Shown here one piece after another: positions 1 through 7,481 of a DNA stretch of 45,838 nucleotides. The stretch's first letter is position 1. Each line of letters starts with the position of its first letter. The notes under the pieces were generated by a model. It was not told the DNA's origin, did no database searches, and was given only the letters and a program-made list of their open reading frames with translations. The stretch spans positions 1-45,838 of the forward strand of contig JAZNXL010000063.1 of the NCBI GenBank assembly GCA_045593905.1, in the 5' to 3' direction. The translations under genes and the position numbers were made by a program. Source of the stretch: RGIG9041 sp045593905. Its GTDB lineage: Bacteria > Bacillota > Clostridia > Oscillospirales > QAKW01.

Positions 1-1
1 G

Positions 2-106
2 GAGGTCTTCGGCGACACGAGACGTCTTAAGGTCCTTGTATCAATGTTCGGCAGGGAGACACCTGTCGAGGTGGCGTACGATCAGGTATCGCCCGTTAAA
101 GGTTAA
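2..106 (+). CDS. nusG: NusG C-terminal end (partial, KOW domain)
   Basis: Transcription elongation/antitermination factor that binds RNA polymerase and, through its KOW domain, ribosomal protein S10 or Rho. Only the last 34 codons are in the window; the gene begins upstream. The visible residues include the typical KOW stretch VLVSMFGRETPVEV and end in SPVKG before TAA. Position just ahead of rplK is the standard bacterial nusG-rplK order, which supports the call despite the short length. Confidence 0.9.
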   Translation, partial: EVFGDTRRLKVLVSMFGRETPVEVAYDQVSPVKG

Positions 107-112
107 TAGGTT

Positions 113-208
113 TTGTATAAACTGCGTAGCTTCGCGTTTATATAGCAGTACAGGGGTACTGCGAGTGGGAGGAGAGAATATCTTTCCGCTATTTTACCAC
201 ATTTTTTT
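113..208 (+). promoter_or_regulatory. Structured rplK-rplA leader, probable L1 autoregulatory site
   Basis: The gap between nusG and rplK can fold into three hairpins: one at about 117-137, a 6-bp stem CAGTAC/GTACTG (146-151 with 156-161), and a third closed by GTGG (165-168) and CCAC (197-200) that contains GTGGGAGG at 165-172. In many bacteria ribosomal protein L1 represses the L11-L1 operon by binding a leader that mimics its 23S rRNA site. A GTGGGAGG...CCG...CCAC arrangement ahead of rplK is, as I recall it, common in Firmicutes. The hairpins are seen; L1 binding is inferred. Confidence 0.55.
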
Positions 209-222
209 AGGAGGTGTTCAAG

Positions 223-648
223 TTGGCACAAAAGGTAACAGGTTACATCAAACTTCAGATTCCCGCAGGTAAAGCCACTCCCGCACCGCCTGTTGGTCCG
301 GCACTCGGTCAGCACGGTGTAAACATTATGGCATTTACTAAGGAGTTCAACGAAAGAACAAAAAACGATATCGGTTACATCATTCCGGTTGTTATTACTG
401 TTTATCAGGACCATTCGTTTTCTTTCATCACAAAAACTCCGCCTGCAGCTGTACTTATTAAAAAGGCAGCAGGTATTGAGAGCGGTTCAGGCGTACCTAA
501 CAAAACCAAGGTAGCAAAGCTTACCAAGGAACAGGTAAAACAGATTGCAGAGCAAAAAATGCCCGATCTTAACGCTGCAACACTCGAAACCGCAATGAGC
601 ATGATTGCAGGCACTGCAAGAAGCATGGGCGTAACAGTCGAAGAATAA
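223..648 (+). CDS. rplK: 50S ribosomal protein L11
   Basis: L11 forms the GTPase-associated centre of the large ribosomal subunit with 23S rRNA. The N-terminal signature KVTGYIKLQIPAGKATPAPP followed by VGPALGQHG is diagnostic. I place the start at TTG 223, giving MAQKVTGY and 141 residues, the usual family length. The SD AGGAGG (209-214) lies 8 nt upstream of this TTG, whereas an in-frame GTG at 214 overlaps the SD itself and cannot be the start. The gene is cotranscribed with rplA 60 bp downstream and probably controlled through the structured leader before it. Confidence 0.97.
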   Translation: MAQKVTGYIKLQIPAGKATPAPPVGPALGQHGVNIMAFTKEFNERTKNDIGYIIPVVITVYQDHSFSFITKTPPAAVLIKKAAGIESGSGVPNKTKVAKLTKEQVKQIAEQKMPDLNAATLETAMSMIAGTARSMGVTVEE

Positions 649-708
649 TTTGTTTCTTGTCAGGTGGGAGGAAAATTCCGCAATAACCACAAATGGAGGA
701 TTTAACAG

Positions 709-1401
709 GTGAAAAGAGGAAAAAAATATCTCGAAAGCGCTAAACTCGTAGACTCAACAAAACTTTATGAAACTGCTGAGGCTCTTGATTTAGTTGTTAA
801 AAGTGCAAAAGCTAAATTCGACGAAACAGTCGAAATACACGTAAAACTCGGCGTTGACTCAAGACATGCTGACCAGCAGGTTAGAGGCGCTGTAGTTCTT
901 CCGCACGGTACAGGTAAAACCACCCGTGTGCTCGTATTTGCAAAAGGTGATAAGGCTGACGAAGCAAAAGCAGCAGGTGCTGATTTTGTAGGTGCAGAAG
1001 ACCTTATTCCCAAAATTCAGAACGAGAACTGGTTTGAATATGATGTAGTAGTTGCAACCCCCGATATGATGGGCGTTGTTGGCCGTCTTGGTCGTGTGCT
1101 TGGTCCTAAGGGCCTTATGCCTAACCCCAAGGCAGGTACTGTAACAATGGACGTTGCAAAAGCTATTGCCGAAATCAAAGCAGGTAAAATCGAGTACAGA
1201 CTCGACAAAACCAATATCATTCACTGCCCGATGGGTAAAGTGTCATTCGGTACCGAAAAGCTTACCGAGAACTTTGAAACACTTATGGGTGCTATTATCA
1301 AAGCAAGACCGTCAGCTGCAAAAGGTCAATACGTTAAAAGCTGCGTTGTTGCTTCAACAATGGGTCCTGGTGTTAAGATTAATACTGCAAAAATGCAGTA
1401 A
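709..1401 (+). CDS. rplA: 50S ribosomal protein L1
   Basis: L1 builds the L1 stalk that moves with the E-site tRNA, and in many bacteria it is the translational repressor of its own operon. The 230-residue length is normal and the highly conserved segment GRLGRVLGPKGLMPNPKAGT is present near residues 125-145. The start is GTG 709, 8 nt after the SD GGAGGA (695-700). It is the second gene of the rplK-rplA pair. No terminator hairpin follows it; a fresh sigma-A promoter for rplJ-rplL begins 5 bp after its stop. Confidence 0.97.
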   Translation: MKRGKKYLESAKLVDSTKLYETAEALDLVVKSAKAKFDETVEIHVKLGVDSRHADQQVRGAVVLPHGTGKTTRVLVFAKGDKADEAKAAGADFVGAEDLIPKIQNENWFEYDVVVATPDMMGVVGRLGRVLGPKGLMPNPKAGTVTMDVAKAIAEIKAGKIEYRLDKTNIIHCPMGKVSFGTEKLTENFETLMGAIIKARPSAAKGQYVKSCVVASTMGPGVKINTAKMQ

Positions 1402-1405
1402 TCTA

Positions 1406-1434
1406 TTGACATACCGCTTTTGGTGTGTTATATT
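1406..1434 (+). promoter_or_regulatory. Sigma-A promoter for rplJ-rplL
   Basis: TTGACA (1406-1411), a 17-bp spacer, then TATATT (1429-1434). The -35 matches consensus fully and the -10 matches in five of six positions. It sits immediately after the rplA stop and just ahead of the L10 leader, so that RNA would start near the first leader helix. Confidence 0.85.
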
Positions 1435-1445
1435 AATTAAGTTAA

Positions 1446-1559
1446 AAATACTTCGCAGACAGTTGGCGCGTACAATTTACGCTTAATCTTGCCAGCCGAG
1501 GAGATGTTATTCAAACGCAATCTTTGTGCTCCCGTCTTGTCTGCCGGGAGCATTTTTTT
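1446..1559 (+). ncRNA. Ribosomal protein L10 leader with attenuator
   Basis: Cis-acting leader of the Firmicute L10 type, in which the L10(L12)4 complex binds its own mRNA. The family motifs CAGACAGTTGGCGCG, AATCTTGCCAGCCGAGGAG and the downstream terminator are all present. The sequence shows two alternative folds: GCAGACA (1455-1461) can pair with TGTCTGC (1538-1544), and that 3' strand lies in the loop of the terminator hairpin formed by TGCTCCCG (1527-1534) and CGGGAGCA (1545-1552), which a T run follows. This fits control by premature termination. Confidence 0.92.
1527..1559 (+). terminator. Attenuator hairpin of the L10 leader
   Basis: An 8-bp stem TGCTCCCG/CGGGAGCA with a 10-nt loop, followed by seven T residues. 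It lies upstream of rplJ and so acts as a conditional terminator rather than an operon end. Confidence 0.85.
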
Positions 1560-1592
1560 ACAATTTCACAATTTTAACGGAGGTGAAACAAA

Positions 1593-2099
1593 GTGCCCAG
1601 CCAAAAGGTTTTAGAGGCTAAAAAGCAGGTAGTTACTGAACTCACCGAGCAACTTAAAGGCTGCACAACCGGCGTATTTGTTGACTACAGCGGTATCACC
1701 GTTGCTGATGACACAGTACTTCGTAAGCAGTTTAGAGAAGCAGGTGTTAAGTACACTGTTGTAAAAAACACACTTACAAGATTTGCCGCTAAAGATGCAG
1801 GTATTGAAGGTCTTGACGAAATCCTTAACGGAACAACCGCTCTTGCACTTTCAGACGACCACACTTCAGCTGCAAAAATCGTTGGCGAGTTTGCTGAAAA
1901 ACACGACAACTTCAAAATTAAAGGCGGCATTATGGAAGGCAAATCAATCAGCGTAGCTGAGGTTGAAAAGCTTGCTAAAATGCCCAGCAAAGAGCAGCTT
2001 CTTTGTATGCTTCTTTATGCACTCAACGGCAACATTTCTGGTCTTGCCCGTGCATTACAAGCAATTGCTGACAAAAAGAACGAAGAAACCCCCGCATAA
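1593..2099 (+). CDS. rplJ: 50S ribosomal protein L10
   Basis: L10 anchors the L7/L12 dimers on the ribosomal stalk and is the autorepressor of this operon. The N-terminus (KQVVTELTEQLKGCTTGVFV) and the central VVKNTLTRFAAKDAG are typical, and 168 residues is the usual length. The start is GTG 1593, with SD GGAGGTG at 1579-1585. It follows the L10 leader and precedes rplL by 63 bp with no terminator between them, so the two share a transcript. Confidence 0.97.
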   Translation: MPSQKVLEAKKQVVTELTEQLKGCTTGVFVDYSGITVADDTVLRKQFREAGVKYTVVKNTLTRFAAKDAGIEGLDEILNGTTALALSDDHTSAAKIVGEFAEKHDNFKIKGGIMEGKSISVAEVEKLAKMPSKEQLLCMLLYALNGNISGLARALQAIADKKNEETPA

Positions 2100-2162
2100 T
2101 GAGCTTATGCGACAAACAACAATAAAAATTTATTAAAAACTTATTTTTGGAGGAAATTAACA

Positions 2163-2531
2163 ATGGCAGATATTGCAAAATTTATTGAAGATATCAAAGC
2201 TCTTAACGTAATGGAGCTTGCAGACCTCGTTAAAGCTATCGAGGAAGAATTTGGTGTAAGCGCAGCTGCTCCTGTAGCTGTTGCTGCTGCTGGCCCTGTT
2301 GCTGCAGCTGCAGAAGAAAAAACAGAGTTCGACGTAATCCTTGCTGACATCGGCGCTAACAAAATCAGCGTTATCAAGGTTGTTCGTGAGCTCACAGGTC
2401 TTGGTCTTAAAGAAGCTAAAGAGCTCGTTGAAAGCGCTCCTAAAGCTATCAAAGAAGGCGCCTCAAAAGACGATGCTGATGCAATCAAAGCTAAGCTTGA
2501 AGAAGCTGGCGCTAAAGTTGAAGTTAAATAA
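2163..2531 (+). CDS. rplL: 50S ribosomal protein L7/L12
   Basis: Multicopy stalk protein that recruits translation factors to the ribosome. The 122-residue product has the N-terminal dimerisation helix (MADIAKFIEDIKALNVMELA), an Ala/Val-rich hinge (about residues 38-52) and the C-terminal factor-binding domain with VRELTGLGLKEAKELVE. The SD GGAGG lies 9 nt before ATG 2163. A strong terminator follows, so this is the last gene of the ribosomal block. Confidence 0.98.
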   Translation: MADIAKFIEDIKALNVMELADLVKAIEEEFGVSAAAPVAVAAAGPVAAAAEEKTEFDVILADIGANKISVIKVVRELTGLGLKEAKELVESAPKAIKEGASKDDADAIKAKLEEAGAKVEVK

Positions 2532-2551
2532 TTTTACTTACGCTTACAAAG

Positions 2552-2590
2552 AGTGTATGAAACTTATGTTTCATACACTTTTTTTGTTTT
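2552..2590 (+). terminator. Rho-independent terminator after rplL
   Basis: A perfect 12-bp stem (AGTGTATGAAAC with GTTTCATACACT), a 4-nt TTAT loop and a long T tract from 2579. It ends the rplJ-rplL transcript. Confidence 0.93.
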
Positions 2591-2595
2591 TTCTA

Positions 2596-2624
2596 TGGAA
2601 AAAATCAAATATATGTTATATAAT
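2596..2624 (+). promoter_or_regulatory. Probable promoter of the lepB-rbgA-rnhB-yraN genes
   Basis: TATAAT (2619-2624) with a 17-bp spacer from a weak -35 TGGAAA (2596-2601). It sits directly after the rplL terminator and about 30 bp before the lepB start. The -10 is perfect; the -35 match is only four of six. Confidence 0.55.
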
Positions 2625-2653
2625 ATAAGTTAACTTAATTTAGAGGTTAGCTA

Positions 2654-3178
2654 ATGAAACCAACAAAAAAATTTTTAACATCACTTTATGAAATACTCGA
2701 CTCGGTAGTTATGTCGGCGGTTGTTGTACTGCTTTTGTTTACGCTTGTTTTCAGAATATTCGTAGTAAGCGGCGACTCAATGTTCTCAACCCTCGAAAAC
2801 GGCGACAGGCTTATAGTATCCGACCTTTTTTATACCCCAAAGCGCGGCGATATTATTTGCTTTTATTCCGATAACGAAAATGAGGTTTTGGTAAAGCGTA
2901 TTATTGCTACCGAAGGTCAGACCGTGGATATTAAAGACGGCTATGTTTATGTTGACGGCGTTAAGCTTGCCGAGCCGTATATTCAGTACGGTATGCCAAC
3001 GCAGGCGCGCTCGCTGCCAATGCCGCACACAGTAAAAGAGGGCTGCGTTTTTGCGCTGGGCGATAACCGCGAAAACTCAAAAGACAGCCGCTACAGCGAA
3101 ATAGGCGATATTGACTGCAACGATATTTTTGGCAGACTTATTTTTAGGCTTATGCCCAATACCGGAAAGGTGAGATAA
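2654..3178 (+). CDS. lepB: Signal peptidase I
   Basis: Membrane serine/lysine protease that removes signal peptides from exported proteins. A single N-terminal membrane segment (about residues 17-38) is followed by the catalytic box SGDSM with Ser42, and by VKRII with the general base Lys81. The C-terminal box GDNRENSKDSR is present. At 174 residues it is a compact Gram-positive (SipS-like) form with one anchor. It starts at ATG 2654 and rbgA begins 2 bp after its stop. Pairing of lepB with rbgA and rnhB, often near ribosomal protein genes, is frequent in Firmicutes. Confidence 0.94.
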   Translation: MKPTKKFLTSLYEILDSVVMSAVVVLLLFTLVFRIFVVSGDSMFSTLENGDRLIVSDLFYTPKRGDIICFYSDNENEVLVKRIIATEGQTVDIKDGYVYVDGVKLAEPYIQYGMPTQARSLPMPHTVKEGCVFALGDNRENSKDSRYSEIGDIDCNDIFGRLIFRLMPNTGKVR

Positions 3179-3180
3179 CA

Positions 3181-4044
3181 ATGCCCGATATTAACATACA
3201 ATGGTTTCCGGGGCATATGACCAAAACCCGCAGGTACATCGAAAAAAACATATCACTTGTTGATATTGTTGCCGAAACTGTCGACGCCCGTTGTATCCGT
3301 GCATCGCAAAACCCCGACTTTGACAGGCTGCTTGCAGGCAAGCCCCGACTAATGATAATAACCAAAACCGACCTTGCCGACCCCGATGTAACATCGCGCT
3401 GGATAAACTATTTTAAATCGCTCGGCCGCGAGGTAATAACGGTTAGCCTTGTAAACGGTAAAAACGTAAATCAGGTTTTACCGGCAGTTCGCGAGGCACT
3501 TAAAGATAAAATTGAAAAATACTCGCAAAAGGGTATGAAAAAAACTATTCGTATGATGATTTGCGGTGTTCCTAACTCGGGCAAAAGCACGCTTATAAAC
3601 TCGCTTTGTAAAAAGCGCGCGGTTGTTGCCGAAGACCGCCCCGGTGTTACACGCGGCGGACAATGGGTAACATTAAGCAGCGATATTGAGCTTTTAGATA
3701 CCCCCGGAATTTTATGGAACAAGTTTACCGATATGAGCATTGGCTTAAACCTTGCATTTACAGGCGCGGTAAAAGACGATGTTGTAGATATTGAAACACT
3801 CGCACTCGAGCTTATAAAAACACTCACAGCCAAATACCCCGAAAGCATTAAAAACCGATTTGGTATTGATACTGACGGCTTAGAGCCGCTTGAGGTTTAC
3901 GAAATGATTTGTAAGCGCCGCGGCTTTATTCTTCGCGGCGGTGACTACGACTATGAGCGTTGCGCAAAAATTTTAATTGACGAATTTCGCGCAGGCAAGC
4001 TCGGCAGAATTTCATTGGAGGGTCCCGAGTGCTTGAATTTGTAA
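3181..4044 (+). CDS. rbgA: Ribosome biogenesis GTPase RbgA (YlqF)
   Basis: Circularly permuted GTPase needed for a late step of 50S subunit assembly. The permuted order is visible: G4 TKTD (residues 61-64) precedes the P-loop GVPNSGKST (129-137) and the G3 motif DTPG (173-176). The N-terminal IQWFPGHMTKTRR is characteristic of YlqF. Length is 287 residues, in the family range. It starts 2 bp after lepB and its 3' end overlaps rnhB by 16 bp, so the two are translationally linked. Confidence 0.95.
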   Translation: MPDINIQWFPGHMTKTRRYIEKNISLVDIVAETVDARCIRASQNPDFDRLLAGKPRLMIITKTDLADPDVTSRWINYFKSLGREVITVSLVNGKNVNQVLPAVREALKDKIEKYSQKGMKKTIRMMICGVPNSGKSTLINSLCKKRAVVAEDRPGVTRGGQWVTLSSDIELLDTPGILWNKFTDMSIGLNLAFTGAVKDDVVDIETLALELIKTLTAKYPESIKNRFGIDTDGLEPLEVYEMICKRRGFILRGGDYDYERCAKILIDEFRAGKLGRISLEGPECLNL

Positions 4045-4622
4045 TAGAAACCGAAGAAAACAATAACGGAAACGCCGTTGTCTGCGGTGTTGACGAGGCG
4101 GGCAGGGGTTGCCTTTGCGGTAACGTATATGCCGCCGCCGTTATTTTAGATAAAAGCTATTATAACGAAAACTTAAACGACAGTAAAAAGCTGTCGCCCA
4201 AAAAACGCGACCAGCTTTATGACGATATTACAAAAAACGCGGTCGCCTGGTCGGTAGCTTACGCTACTGTTGACGAGATTGAAAAGATTAACATTTTAAA
4301 CGCGGCAATGCTTGCAATGAAACGCGCGATTGAGGGTCTTAAAACAAACGTTGATATTGCGCTGATTGACGGCAACATCGCACGCGGCTTTGACTGTAAA
4401 ACACGCACCGTTGTAAAGGGCGATAGCATTAGCCCCAGCATTGCGGCGGCTTCAATTGTTGCAAAGGTATCGCGTGACAGAGAGATTATAGAGCTTTCAA
4501 AACAGTACCCCGAGTACCAGTTTGATAAACACAAGGGCTATGCCACAAAGGCGCATATTGAGGCTATCCGCAAATACGGACCTTGCCCCATTCACCGCCC
4601 GTCATTTTTGAAAAAGATATGA
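4029..4622 (+). CDS. rnhB: Ribonuclease HII
   Basis: Cleaves the RNA strand of RNA-DNA hybrids and removes misincorporated ribonucleotides. The catalytic start motif GVDEAGRG gives Asp22 and Glu23; LNDSKKL, ALIDGN and the C-terminal AAASIVAKVSRDR are all present. Length is 197 residues. The start is GTG 4029, inside the 3' end of rbgA, with SD GGAGGG at 4017-4022. Its stop overlaps the next start (ATGA at 4619-4622). Confidence 0.94.
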   Translation: MLEFVIETEENNNGNAVVCGVDEAGRGCLCGNVYAAAVILDKSYYNENLNDSKKLSPKKRDQLYDDITKNAVAWSVAYATVDEIEKINILNAAMLAMKRAIEGLKTNVDIALIDGNIARGFDCKTRTVVKGDSISPSIAAASIVAKVSRDREIIELSKQYPEYQFDKHKGYATKAHIEAIRKYGPCPIHRPSFLKKI

Positions 4623-4969
4623 AAAACTTTGGAAAACGCGCCGAAACGGTTGCAACGTGGTACCTGCGCCTTCACGGTTATCAAATACTTGAGTGCAACT
4701 TTCACTCGCGCTTTGGCGAGATTGATATAATTGCAAAAAAACTCGGCACTATAGCATTTATAGAGGTTAAAGCAAGGGGTAACAACGAGGTTGCGCCTGC
4801 CTATGCCGTAACCGACATAAAACAACAAAAAATCATTAAAACGGCACACCACTTTATTACAAAACACCGCTTAAACGACAATTGTATGTCGTTTGATGTT
4901 ATCGAGATTGTAAAAAGCGGTATGCACTACAAAATAAATCACATAAAAAATGCGTTCGAAATTAATTAA
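4619..4969 (+). CDS. yraN: YraN/UPF0102 family protein (nuclease-like fold)
   Basis: Member of the UPF0102 (YraN) family, which has a restriction-endonuclease-like fold; its role is not established. The characteristic segments are visible: GKRAETVATWYL at the N-terminus, then FGEIDIIAKK and IAFIEVKAR, which carry the Glu/Asp and Lys residues expected at a nuclease-like centre. I chose ATG 4619, coupled to the rnhB stop by an ATGA overlap, giving 116 residues. An upstream in-frame TTG at 4583 would add 12 residues not typical of the family. The rnhB-yraN pair is common in bacteria. Confidence 0.9.
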   Translation: MKNFGKRAETVATWYLRLHGYQILECNFHSRFGEIDIIAKKLGTIAFIEVKARGNNEVAPAYAVTDIKQQKIIKTAHHFITKHRLNDNCMSFDVIEIVKSGMHYKINHIKNAFEIN

Positions 4970-4993
4970 ATTTACATAAGAGGAAAAAGGAAA

Positions 4994-6472
4994 ATGAAGT
5001 ACGTAAGCACAAGAAACTCAAACCTTAAAATCGACTCGGCTGATGCGATTATAAAAGGCCTTTCAAACGACGGCGGTCTTTTTATGCCACAGTCAATTAC
5101 CGCTCTTACAAGCGCCGAGATTGACAGCCTTGTTGATATGGACTACAAATCACGCGCAATGCTTGTTTTGTCTAAATTTTTAACCGACTACACAGAGGCA
5201 GAGCTTAAAAACTGTATCGACGGTGCATACACCACCGAAAAATTCGGAAGCCACCCCGCACCTGTTAAAAAGCTTGATGATAATAACTATGTGTTAGAGC
5301 TGTGGCACGGACCTACCTGCGCTTTTAAAGATATGGCGCTTCAGCTTATGCCAAGACTTTTAACAACCGCAATTGCAAAAAAAGGCGAAGATAAAACAAC
5401 AGTTATTCTCGTTGCAACATCGGGTGACACAGGCAAGGCTGCACTCGAAGGCTTTTGCGATGTTGATAAAACCAAAATACTTGTATTTTTCCCTGCTCAC
5501 GGCGTAAGCGAGGTTCAAAGAAAGCAAATGACCTCACAGTCAGGCAAAAACACAGGCGTTATCGGTCTTGAAGGTAACTTTGACGACTGCCAGAGCGGTG
5601 TTAAGGTTATATTCGGAGACAAAGAGGTTGAGAAAAAGCTTGCCGACAACAAAATGGCATTTTCTTCGGCAAACTCAATCAACTGGGGCAGACTTGTTCC
5701 GCAGATTGTATACTATTTTTCAGCCTATGCCGATATGGTGAAATCGGGCGATGTTAAAATGGGCGAAAAGGTTGATTTTGTTGTGCCTACAGGTAACTTT
5801 GGCGACATTTTAGCAGGTTTTATTGCTAAAAAAATGGGTCTTTTTGTTAACCGCCTTATTTGTGCATCAAACACCAACAAGGTGCTTACCGACTTTATCG
5901 AAACAGGCGTTTACGACAAAAACCGTAGCTTTTATACAACAATTTCACCGTCAATGGATATACTAATATCGTCTAACCTTGAAAGACTTCTCTTTATTAT
6001 GAGCGGCTTTGATGCAAACAAGGTTTCAGGCTATATGCAAAAGCTTGCAACCGAGGGTAAGTACGAGGTTGACAGCGAGCTTTTATCACTTATTAAAGCC
6101 GAGTTTGACGGCGGTTTTGCCGACGAAAACGCAACCTACGATGCAATTTTTGAGGCTTATGACAAATATAACTATGTAATGGACCCGCACACCGCAGTTG
6201 CATACTCGGTTTCAAACAACATTAAGGCTGACTGCAAGCGCGTTATTTTATCAACCGCAAGCCCTTATAAATTCCCTGCAAGCGTAATTACAGGTCTTAA
6301 GGGCGATGCAAAAACCGATAACGAGTTTGAACTTTTTGAGCGTCTTAACAAAATGACAGGCGTAGAGATACCCCAATCGCTTGCCTGCCTTGAAAACGCC
6401 GAGGTGCGCTTTAAAGACGTTTGTCAAAAAGACCAAATGACAAAGGCAGTTTACGACTTTTTAAAAATTTAA
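4994..6472 (+). CDS. thrC: Threonine synthase
   Basis: PLP enzyme that converts O-phosphohomoserine to threonine, the substrate that IlvA (20.5 kb) uses for isoleucine. The 492-residue product begins MKYVSTRNS and carries the PLP-lysine motif HGPTCAFKD (Lys112) and the glycine-rich SGDTGKAALEGF. Length fits the long-form ThrC. The SD is a purine-rich AGGAAAAAGG just before ATG 4994. It stands 24 bp after yraN with no terminator between, and no other threonine genes are adjacent. Confidence 0.95.
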   Translation: MKYVSTRNSNLKIDSADAIIKGLSNDGGLFMPQSITALTSAEIDSLVDMDYKSRAMLVLSKFLTDYTEAELKNCIDGAYTTEKFGSHPAPVKKLDDNNYVLELWHGPTCAFKDMALQLMPRLLTTAIAKKGEDKTTVILVATSGDTGKAALEGFCDVDKTKILVFFPAHGVSEVQRKQMTSQSGKNTGVIGLEGNFDDCQSGVKVIFGDKEVEKKLADNKMAFSSANSINWGRLVPQIVYYFSAYADMVKSGDVKMGEKVDFVVPTGNFGDILAGFIAKKMGLFVNRLICASNTNKVLTDFIETGVYDKNRSFYTTISPSMDILISSNLERLLFIMSGFDANKVSGYMQKLATEGKYEVDSELLSLIKAEFDGGFADENATYDAIFEAYDKYNYVMDPHTAVAYSVSNNIKADCKRVILSTASPYKFPASVITGLKGDAKTDNEFELFERLNKMTGVEIPQSLACLENAEVRFKDVCQKDQMTKAVYDFLKI

Positions 6473-6495
6473 AAAGGGCAGCCGTATTGCCGCCC
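6466..6495 (-). terminator. Terminator of the DUF1540 gene, overlapping the thrC stop
   Basis: On the minus strand GGGCGGC...GCTGCCC (6476-6495, one mismatch) is followed by TTTTT and more A/T-rich sequence. The T run is the complement of the last thrC bases, so the two convergent genes share this DNA. On the plus strand no T run follows the hairpin. Confidence 0.7.
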
Positions 6496-6511
6496 TCGTG
6501 CGAAAGGAATA

Positions 6512-6685
6512 TTACGCTTTTCTGTAGGTAGAGCAAAAGCTTGCATCTTCCTTATTAATCGCGCAACCACAGTGGTCACAGTTGCAAACCTCAATTTGTG
6601 ATGCTGTGCATCTGTTGTCCTTTGAGTGATAGTGACAGTCTGATACTCTGCACATAACACCTTGTATCTTTTGTTCGTTCATCAT
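6512..6685 (-). CDS. DUF1540 domain Cys-rich small protein
   Basis: A small protein of about 57 residues with the DUF1540 pattern: VMCRVSDCHYHSKDNRCTAS followed by a second Cys cluster (CNCDHCGC) and a last Cys before STY. Eight cysteines suggest metal or disulfide binding; the function of the family is unknown. I start it at ATG 6685. The SD AAAGGAG (6698-6704) is 12 nt upstream, somewhat long; the TTG at 6697 touches the SD and is unlikely. It is monocistronic, convergent with thrC, and has its own likely promoter and terminator. Confidence 0.8.
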   Translation of the reverse strand: MMNEQKIQGVMCRVSDCHYHSKDNRCTASQIEVCNCDHCGCAINKEDASFCSTYRKA

Positions 6686-6712
6686 TTTAAAATTCAACTC
6701 CTTTCACAAAAT

Positions 6713-6742
6713 AGTGTAAACACGAGGCTTTAAATTATTCAA
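6713..6742 (-). promoter_or_regulatory. Possible promoter of the DUF1540 gene
   Basis: Reading the minus strand: TTGAAT (6742-6737), an 18-bp spacer, TACACT (6718-6713). Both boxes are imperfect but well placed, about 28 bp upstream of the start codon. Confidence 0.45.
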
Positions 6743-6761
6743 AAAAATTTTGGAGGGCAAG

Positions 6762-7448
6762 TTGTCAATTTTTATAATCGGCGACACACACCTGTCGCAG
6801 TCGGTTGATAAACCGATGGACATATTTGGCGGCCGCTGGCAAAACTACACCGACAAGCTGTGCCAAAACTGGAAAAACACAATAACCGACACCGACACGG
6901 TAATTATAGCAGGTGACGTTTCGTGGGGAATGTCGCTAAACGAGGCGCTCGACGACTTTTTACTGCTCGACTCACTCCCCGGTAAAAAACTACTGCTAAA
7001 AGGCAACCACGACTATTGGTGGGATACCGTTTCAAAAATGCGTCGGTTTTTAAAAGAAAATAACATAAACTCAATAGACTTTATTTATAACAACTCGTTT
7101 TTGTGCGAGGGTGTTAATATTTGCGGTACTCGCGGCTGGATGCTCGAAACCGACTCTTGCACCCAAAACGATAAAAAGATAATAGCGCGCGAATGCGGAA
7201 GGCTTGAACGCTCACTTGCAAGCGCTGGCGATGGCGAAAAAATTGCCGTTATGCACTATCCGCCCGTTTATAACGGCTTTATAGCCGAGCCGTTTATTGA
7301 GGTTTTAAAAAAATACGGCGTAAAACGCTGTTTTTACGGACATCTTCATTCAGGTTCTATCAAAAACGCTGACCAGGGCACAATTTTTGACATAAACTTT
7401 ACCCTTGTTTCAGCTGATGCTATTGACTTTTTGCCTATTAATATATAA
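6762..7448 (+). CDS. Calcineurin-type metallophosphoesterase
   Basis: Predicted cytoplasmic phosphoesterase with a two-metal centre; the substrate is unknown. The five family blocks are visible: GDTHL (Asp8, His10), GDVSW (Asp52), GNHDYW (Asn82, His83), MHYPP and GHLHSG. I place the start at TTG 6762, giving MSIFIIGDTHL and 228 residues; SD GGAGGG (6752-6757) precedes it. The in-frame TTG at 6750 lies on the SD and is rejected. The gene stands 77 bp from the divergent DUF1540 gene, and a promoter for tig lies in its last codons. Confidence 0.88.
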   Translation: MSIFIIGDTHLSQSVDKPMDIFGGRWQNYTDKLCQNWKNTITDTDTVIIAGDVSWGMSLNEALDDFLLLDSLPGKKLLLKGNHDYWWDTVSKMRRFLKENNINSIDFIYNNSFLCEGVNICGTRGWMLETDSCTQNDKKIIARECGRLERSLASAGDGEKIAVMHYPPVYNGFIAEPFIEVLKKYGVKRCFYGHLHSGSIKNADQGTIFDINFTLVSADAIDFLPINI

Positions 7449-7451
7449 AAT
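7423..7451 (+). promoter_or_regulatory. Promoter of tig-clpP-clpX
   Basis: TTGACT (7423-7428), a 17-bp spacer and TAAAAT (7446-7451), inside the last codons of the phosphoesterase gene and ending 30 bp before tig. I saw no CtsR-type heptad repeat near it. Confidence 0.6.
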
Positions 7452-7481
7452 AATATAGTTAATAATTGGAGGTATAAACAT

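Noticed and set aside
4583..4618. Upstream start for YraN at TTG 4583
   Set aside because: It lies within rnhB, has no SD, and adds residues unlike the family; ATG 4619 overlaps the rnhB stop as ATGA.
6405..6422. GCGCTTTAAAGACG in thrC, similar to the ilvE-region operator
   Set aside because: Only one half matches; it is inside a coding region with no promoter, so it looks like chance.
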